From contig NC_084802.1 in the NCBI RefSeq assembly GCF_963169125.1, positions 26,107,107 to 26,171,106 on the forward strand: 64,000 nt of DNA, written 5' to 3'. This document shows positions 58,185 to 64,000 of the stretch, in pieces; positions within the stretch are counted from its first letter, which is position 1; each line of letters starts with the position of its first letter. Under the pieces are notes generated by a model that worked only from the letters and a program-made list of their open reading frames with translations, was not told the origin of the DNA and did not search any database. Source of the DNA: Humulus lupulus (Eukaryota > Streptophyta > Magnoliopsida > Rosales > Cannabaceae). The translations under genes were made by a program, and so were the position numbers.

Positions 58185-59833
58185 AGGAGGTCTTTGCTTG
58201 GTCGCATAAAGACATGGTTGGGATTGACCCAGCAGTCATCATCCATGTCTTGAACATAGATAAAAGCTTTCCACCAATACAACAAAAATGGAGGCGACTC
58301 GACAAAGATAGATCAAAAGCGTTAAAAGAAGAAGTCGATAAGCTAAAGGAGAACAAATTCATCAGGGTAGCATTTTATCCATCGTGGGTTTCCAATCCCG
58401 TACTAGTTCCAAAGCCAAATGGCAAGTGAAGAACATGCATGGATTTCACAGACCTTAATAAAGCCTGCCCAAAGAATTGTTTCCCACTCCCAAGGATCGA
58501 CCAGCTGGTCGATGCCACTTCAGGGCACGAGATCCTATCATTCATGGATGCATACTCTGGGTACAATCAGATCAGTATGCACCCACCTGATGAGGATCAC
58601 ACTAGCTTTTAGACTAATATTTGGCTTTACTGTTTCAAAGTAATGCCTTTCAGTTTGAAAAACGCTGGTGTGACTTACTAGCAATTATTCAATCACATGT
58701 TTAAAGAGCTGATCGATGTAAACATGGAGGTATATGTTGATGACATGCTGGTTAAGTCAAAGAAGGCAAAATAACACATCGGGGACCTATAAGAGTGTTT
58801 CAACGTCTTAAACAAATATCAGATGAAGATTAATCCCCCTAAGTGTTCATTCGGATTTGGATCAGGGAAATTCTTTGGATTTATCGTTAACTCACGAGGA
58901 ATCAAAGCTAATCCCAAAAAAATTAAAGCCCTGGTCGAGATGAAGTCGCCAACAAAGATAAAAGATGTTCAAAGTTTAACCAGGAGGATTGCCGCTTTAA
59001 GTAGATTCATCTCTAACTCTACAGACAAGTGCATCCCAATTTTTAATCTACTTAGAGGCAATAAGAAATTCAAGTTGACGGAGGAGTGCGAATAGGCTTT
59101 CCAAGCTCTAAAGTCTCATATGTCGCAATCACTGATTTTGTCTAAGCTAGTTGAAAAGGAAACTTTGTTCATGTATTTGGCGGTCACAGAATATGCTGCT
59201 AGTGCTGTCCTGGTAAGAGAGGAGGAACATGTGCAAAAAGTTGTGTACTATATAAGCAAAAGGCTAATAGGAGCAGAACTGCGATATCCGCTCATTGAGA
59301 AACTAGCCTATTGCTTGATCTTAGCCTCCAGAAAGCTGCAACCATACTTTCAAGCTCACCCTATCGTAATACTCACCGACCAGCCCCTACGACAAGTCCT
59401 GCAGAAGCCAGAAGCCGCTGGTCGATTACTGAAATGGGAAATTGAACTTGGACAGTTCAATATTTCTTACTTGCCACGAGCAGCAGTAAAGGGACAAGCT
59501 CTAGCAGATTTTGTCGCGGGATTTACAAGGCTCCTGGACATTGGGCCAGCAGAAGAGCCTGAACCTCAGAGCCAAACTCCCTCTTGGAAGTTGTTCATAG
59601 ATGGCTCTTCTAACGAATGCAACGCTGGAGAAGGTGTTATTTTAGTCACGCTTGAAGGACATCAGTTCCATTGCGCAATCAGATTCGACTTCACAGCATC
59701 CAATAACGAAGCCGAAGCCGAATACGAAGCTCTGCTTGCGGGATTAAGGTTCGCCAAGGACATGGCTATAAAATCGCTTGAGATCTACAATGACTCTCAG
59801 TTAGGGGTTAATCAAATCATTGGAGAATATTAA
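58185..59833 (+). pseudogene. Tat-2 reverse transcriptase, RNase H and archaeal-type RNase H
   Basis: One reading frame runs through the whole block, interrupted only by in-frame stops (58427-58429, about 58612, 58679, 58772, 58790, 59093, 59831). RT: NPVLVPKPNGK, MDFTDLNKACPKNCFPLPRI, FMDAYSGYNQI and the catalytic YVDDMLVKS. First RNase H: MYLAVTEYAASAVLVRE, VYYISKRLIGAELRYPLIEK. Second RNase H at 59578-59833: WKLFIDGSSNECNAGEG, SNNEAEAEYEALLAG, IYNDSQLGVNQIIGEY. The Glu motif has two extra residues (AE repeated) from a 6-bp GCCGAA duplication. No frameshift was needed, so decay here is mostly point mutation. Confidence 0.88.
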
Positions 59834-61301
59834 GCCTGAGGTCTGAAAATGGTTGCTTATTTAAATAAAGCAAAGGATTTGTTGGCACAATTGGAAAAAT
59901 ACACTCTCCAACAGGTACCTCGCGACTAGAACTCAAACGCTGATGCTTTGGCCAAGTTAGCAAGCGCAAAGGATGCTGACACCTTAAATATAGTTTTGTT
60001 TAACGTTTGTCCGCACCAAGCATCCAAACAGAAGAAACCTCCCTGGTAATCCAAACAGCAGATACATGGATGGTACCTTTCATTGAGTACTTAGAACACA
60101 GAGTATTACCGTCGGACAGAAACAAACCAAGAGCCCTCTAAAGACAATCGACTTGGTTCATCCTGGTCAACATAGTATTATACAGAAGAGGGTACTCAAT
60201 GCCCCTCCTAAGGTGTATCTCAAAAGAAAAGGCTAAAGAATTAATACGAGAAGTCCATTAAGGTTTCTGCGGAGATCATGCTGGGGGGCAGAGTTTACCA
60301 AAACAGATCCCAAGGTAGGGATACTTCTAGCCAACGATGAATGAAGACTCTGTGGATTTTGTTCGAAAGTGCGACAAGTGCCAAAGATTCTCCAAGATAC
60401 CGCGAGCAGCCCCTAATGAGCTAAAATAGATGCAAAGCCCGTCGCCATTCGCAGTGTAGGGGAAAGACTTGATTGGGTCTTTGCCCACGGGAAAAGGTAA
60501 CGTCAAGTATGCCGTGGTTGCTGTTGATTATTTCACGAAGTGGGTCGAAGCTGAGCCACTTGCAACAATAACGATGAAAAAGGTTATGGATTTTGTGGTC
60601 AAGAACATCATGTGTCGCTATGGGTTGCTAAGGAAGATTGTCTCAGATAATGGGACAAAGTTCGATAGTGGTATGTTCACCAATTTTTGTGAAAGTCATG
60701 GGATTATCAATAGTTTTTCTTCAGTAGCTCATCCATAGGCAAACGGACAGGTTGAGGCTGTCAACAAGACACTGAAAGATACCCTGAAGAAAAGGCTTGA
60801 AGAAGTAAAGGGGGCTTGGCCCGAACAATTACCTGAAGTCCTTTGGTTGTACAGAACATCCCACCGAACAGCAACATGCCATACTCCATTCTCCTTGGCC
60901 TATGGGTATGAAGCTATGTTGCCTGTTAAATTAGATCCGCCATCGCATCGAAGGTTGGCATACAACCAAGACGCTAATAGTCAGTTATTGATGGAATCTC
61001 TGGATTTGGTTGTGAGAGGCGCGAGCAATCCCAACTCCGGGTAGGATCTTACCAGTAAAAGGTCGCTCGATATTTCAACTCTAAAGTACGCAAAAGAAAG
61101 TTTAATGTGGGAGATTTGGTACTTAGGAGAGTTTTCCTCAACACCCGCGATCAAGCTGCTGGAGTGCTTGGACCTAATTAGGAAGGGCCATACCAAATTG
61201 AAGAAGTCCTAAATCCATGCACTTATAAACTTGCTCGCTTAAATGAAGATATCGTTCCTCGCTATTGGAATGGAGAACACATGTGCAAGTATTATCAATA
61301 A
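59834..61301 (+). pseudogene. Tat-2 integrase
   Basis: The zinc-binding part (60240-60410) is frameshifted; GGDHAGGQ-like and CDKCQRFS-like traces are recognisable. The core at 60469-60738 is in good shape: the D-L-I-G region precedes SLPTGKGNVKYAVVAVDYFT, then KIVSDNGTKFDSGMF. A TAG at 60736-60738 is followed in the same frame by NGQVEAVNKTLKDTLKKRL, so the D,D,E residues are all readable. The C-terminus (60847-61044 and broken frames to 61301) has HTPFSLAYGYEAMLP. Inactive because of stops and frameshifts. Confidence 0.85.
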
Positions 61302-61978
61302 ATAGTTCTTTCTAAAGAATTGGCTTGTATTAATTTCACTTTTTACAAGTTTATGAACAAGGGTTAGTCAATCATATGACTCATCGCTTATAAGTGTAAG
61401 ATCAAATTTTTGATCACTCGTACAGACACGATTGTCCATTTATTACAATAAATAAAAGGAACTGTGCGCAGTCAGTTATTCTTGCCAACTATTGTATTTA
61501 TTACAAGTACTTGCTCATTACGTGTGTTGTTTTGCACTATTATCATTTTTAAAAGTATTATTACGAGTAGTAATGTTCGAATAGGTCTTGGTCAAGGCAA
61601 GTGACCAAGGACCTTAAGCTCCTCAATCACTTGGGGGGCATATAAGGTACTAAGTAAGCAAAGCATATCAACGAGTATATGTAAACACACAAGCAGAATA
61701 AGTGAAAGCATTCTACGGTACTTAGAGTATTTTTCAAAATTTCGTTAAATCAAACACAGTGCTATGCTAATTTCGGTCATGCGAACATATGTTATAATAA
61801 AGTGTAAATATTATAATATCAAAAATAAAATCCATTACACTGCGAGCAGTTTCTGCTCGGATGTAATTGTCAATTAAAAGGAAAAGCTGCTTGTGCAGCA
61901 ATAAAACAAATTGTCTTGACATCATGAACCGTAGTTCATGTGTCCTAAGTTACAAATTAAAAATAAAAAGAAATTTTT
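61302..61978 (+). other. Tat-2 spacer with internal polypurine-like tract
   Basis: Non-coding link between pol and the antisense gene. At 61629-61643 it contains ACTTGGGGGGCATAT, the same motif as in Tat-1 after pol. Unlike Tat-1 there is no tandem array. Confidence 0.55.
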
Positions 61979-62573
61979 TTACGAAGCAGCAGAAGGATCT
62001 TGCTGAGGCTCTTGTGGCTGCTGGTCGACTATGGCCCCAGCTTCTTCATTAACGCCCTCAATGCCTATTGCCAAAGATCTCAGGAGATCCCTGAGCCCTC
62101 TCCTCCTCCTATAAGCGAGCAGTACACTTCGCCAGCTCAACCTCCCTTATGGGGCCTGGTAGATAGGTAAAGTTCGCTTTGGGATTGATCTTTCAGAACA
62201 TATAGAAGCACTGGAATGTCACTCCCTCATATTTCTCCAGGTTGTAGGCGTTGGTCTCTTCGAGGACGGTAATCTCTTTGCGGCTGACCTCCAACTCCAT
62301 TTGGAGTTTGCTAGCTTCTTGGTAGTTTATCTATGAGGCCTCCTTGTACCTCTCCTTGGAGGCAGTGATTTTGGCAACAGTGTCCTCCTTCTTCTTCAGC
62401 TCCTCCTCGAGTTTGGCGATCTTAGCCTCAGCTGCTTGCAACTCCTCGACATTTTTGGCTTCGACCACCTTGTGCTGCTCGACGAGCCTTTCCTCGACCG
62501 CCCTGTTCTCTTCAGCATGCTGGGCGGCCATCTCCTCCAAGCGACACCAACTTGTACTCATGGTCAGAATACC

Positions 62574-62660
62574 CTGCGATCAGAAAAATAAATAAATAAA
62601 AAGTTTTTATTACCAATCAAAGGAATAAGTAATCAAACCACAATAAAAATAGCGAATTAC
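62574..62660 (-). other. Predicted intron C (87 nt) in the Tat-2 antisense gene
   Basis: Donor CTCACT|GTAATTCG, acceptor TTTTTCTGATCGCAG|GGTATT, phase 0. It sits right before the coiled coil, like the 29797-29864 intron of Tat-1, with the same CTCACT exon end. Confidence 0.75.
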
Positions 62661-63053
62661 AGTGAGTAGTTTGTTCAGCGCATGATTAAGAAGCTGGTCG
62701 ACTGTCATAGTGCGGCGTTGCTGAAGGATTCCAAACTACGCCTGTTTCTGGATAGTCTCTTCAGCCTGTTGCTGGCCGAGGTGCAGGCAGAGTTCAGAAT
62801 AGCCTCGACCGGAGTTTTGTCTAGCTGAGTAGGAGAATTTGGGTCAGTCAGGGCTGAAGAATTCTGGTCGACAGGACTTGGGGGAGGAGTCGTCTCTTTC
62901 GAGGGAGTTGGTGCAGGGTCTTCTGCCCGAGCCCTTTTTGTAGAAGGGTCACTGCAGCCTTCTCTGGGCTGGCGCCGGTGCGAATTTTTCCTGCTCGTAG
63001 GAGTTGTGGTTGTGGGATTGTGTATAAATCGAATGCCTTCTCGGCAGGCACGC

Positions 63054-63147
63054 CTGTAGAAAAAAAAAATCACACGATCAGTAAGGTCAAATTGTTATAC
63101 AAAAAAAGACAAGGAAATGGAGAGAAAAGAAATTATAAAGTAAAATA
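63054..63147 (-). other. Predicted intron B (94 nt) in the Tat-2 antisense gene
   Basis: Donor AGCTCGG|GTATTTTAC, acceptor ATTTTTTTTTTCTACAG|GCGTGC, phase 1. It follows a Ser-rich exon end, like the 30316-30404 intron of Tat-1. Confidence 0.75.
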
Positions 63148-63673
63148 CCCGAGCTACAACTACTGGTCGTTACATTATCTATTGAACTACTGCTACACTC
63201 ACTCTCTGCCTTGAAGAAGTCTGAATTTAAACTAGTCGCGTATTTAAAGTTGCCGTTCCTGTTAAAAAAATGACAGGGAATGGGCAAACTGTCTAAAAGT
63301 GAGAAGTCAGTACCATTTTCGTCCGAGGACTCAAGTATAGGCTCGTGATGTGCAGGAAGTTTCTGCTTGCCTTTCCCGTGTTGGGCAGGGACAACAGCTG
63401 CTCGAGAAGTGCTGGAAGGTTTCTTGATGGTCACACCTGTAGCCCTCCTCCTCGGGGGTTGTGACACATCTTGGTGCTGCTCGGGAACTTCTCCCCCGGT
63501 AGCACTTCTAGCTGTTGATTCCCTCACATCCTGGTGAGGCGCAAGAAGGCCGACCAGCCTTAGGTTGTTCTCTGTGACTAGCTCTTTGACACTCCTTTCA
63601 ATGTCTTTCATACTGCCCAAGGCTGCTGCCCATATCTCCATTTTTGGAGTAAGGTCTGGTCGATGCCATGGAC

Positions 63674-63749
63674 CTGAATGACACCAAAGTTATAAAGAAT
63701 GTATAGAAAATATAAACAAAACCAAAAGACCAGTAAGTAAACTATTTAC
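63674..63749 (-). other. Predicted intron A (76 nt) in the Tat-2 antisense gene
   Basis: Donor GAAGGAG|GTAAATAG, acceptor TTTGGTGTCATTCAG|GTCCATGG, phase 1. Without splicing the frame meets a stop directly after the donor (GTAAATAG); with splicing it reads on. Confidence 0.72.
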
Positions 63750-64000
63750 CTCCTTCTGTGAAGGCCAGGTTGTTGGCGATCAGGTCTATTGTTAAAAAGT
63801 ACTCCTTGAAGTACTTTCCCACATTGGACTTGTGGGTAGTTTCACTCAGGAATGTGCAAGCAGATTCCTGATGGTAGAAATGGAAGAACCCCGTGTTTTT
63901 ATGGTTGGGGTTATACTTAAGATCAAATAAGTAGTTGATCTCGTGTGGCGTGGGTATGGGCCACTTCTTGTGATTGTAGAGGATATAGAGGGCAGAAAGT

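Larger units (their letters stand above)
54436..64000 (+). mobile_element. Tat-2: Tat-lineage Ty3/gypsy element, 3' end off the window
   Basis: Same order as Tat-1: LTR, primer-like site, gag, protease, RT-RNase H, second RNase H, integrase, polypurine-like motif, antisense spliced gene. The sequence is clearly a different subfamily (638-bp LTR, different gag). The left flank AGTCT (54431-54435) is the expected TSD; its partner is outside the window. Confidence 0.88.
61979..64000 (-). pseudogene. Antisense spliced gene of Tat-2 (5' end off the window)
   Basis: Minus-strand gene homologous in place and architecture to that of Tat-1. The first visible exon (63750-64000) encodes YILYNHKKWPIPTPHEINYL, of the same type as the Tat-1 N-terminal domain. 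Exon 63148-63673 includes KMEIWAAALGSMKDIERSV and ends Ser-rich. Exon 62661-63053 is Pro/Thr-rich, and exon 62573 down to 61979 starts with a coiled coil (MAAQHAEENRAVEERLVEQH) followed by a tail ending QEPQQDPSAAS and a TAA at 61979-61981. Three introns (63749-63674, 63147-63054, 62660-62574) rejoin the frame. At least one in-frame stop (about 62735) and later stops near 62330 show damage. Function is unknown. Confidence 0.72.

Overview
The window is intergenic, repeat-dominated nuclear DNA of a flowering plant, most likely a dicot with a large, transposon-rich genome. I infer this from plant-specific transposon lineages: Tat elements with a second RNase H, Tekay chromovirus LTRs, an Athila-type element with a tRNA-Asp primer site, long copia LTRs, plant L1-type LINE reverse transcriptase and a hAT element. 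I found no ordinary host gene, rRNA, tRNA or CRISPR array. The species cannot be named from sequence alone.

The layout is a nest of insertions inside insertions, and most boundaries carry target-site duplications (TSDs). In the left block (1.6-12 kb), minus-strand LINE remnants abut a Tat-type LTR (2070 to about 12085). That LTR holds a copia solo LTR (2445-11680, TSD GTGGG), which holds a Tekay-type solo LTR (3066-10483, TSD AATTA). The Tekay LTR was hit twice: by a hAT transposon (3334-6955, 8-bp TSD) and by another solo LTR (7724-9205, TSD GGAAT).

The middle block (12-42 kb) is a minus-strand copia element broken into pieces by a solo LTR (14495-16347, TSD ATATT), a Tat solo LTR (16620-38060, TSD ATTAC), a Tekay solo LTR (38328-40783, TSD ATATC) and a MITE. 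Inside the Tat solo LTR sits a Tekay chromovirus (17179-37518, TSD GTGAC). Inside that sits a complete Tat element, here called Tat-1 (20877-33720), which cut the Tekay integrase gene in its zinc-binding domain.

In the right block (42-64 kb), LINE reverse transcriptase is split by an Athila-type element (42296-53312). The Athila element contains a gypsy solo LTR (46335-51413), which contains a further solo LTR (46941-48880, TSD GTTAG). Next come a copia LTR (53399-54435) and a second Tat element, Tat-2 (54436 to past the window end).

All protein-coding content is mobile-element gag, protease, reverse transcriptase, RNase H, integrase or transposase, and nearly all of it is broken. The most interesting system is the antisense gene carried downstream of pol by both Tat elements. 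In Tat-1 and Tat-2 it reads on the opposite strand and has canonical introns whose removal keeps the frame, with matching intron phases. In Tat-1 it also has its own upstream TATA box. A second unusual structure is the Tekay element, whose 5' LTR is reduced to a 32-bp inverted copy of the LTR terminus.
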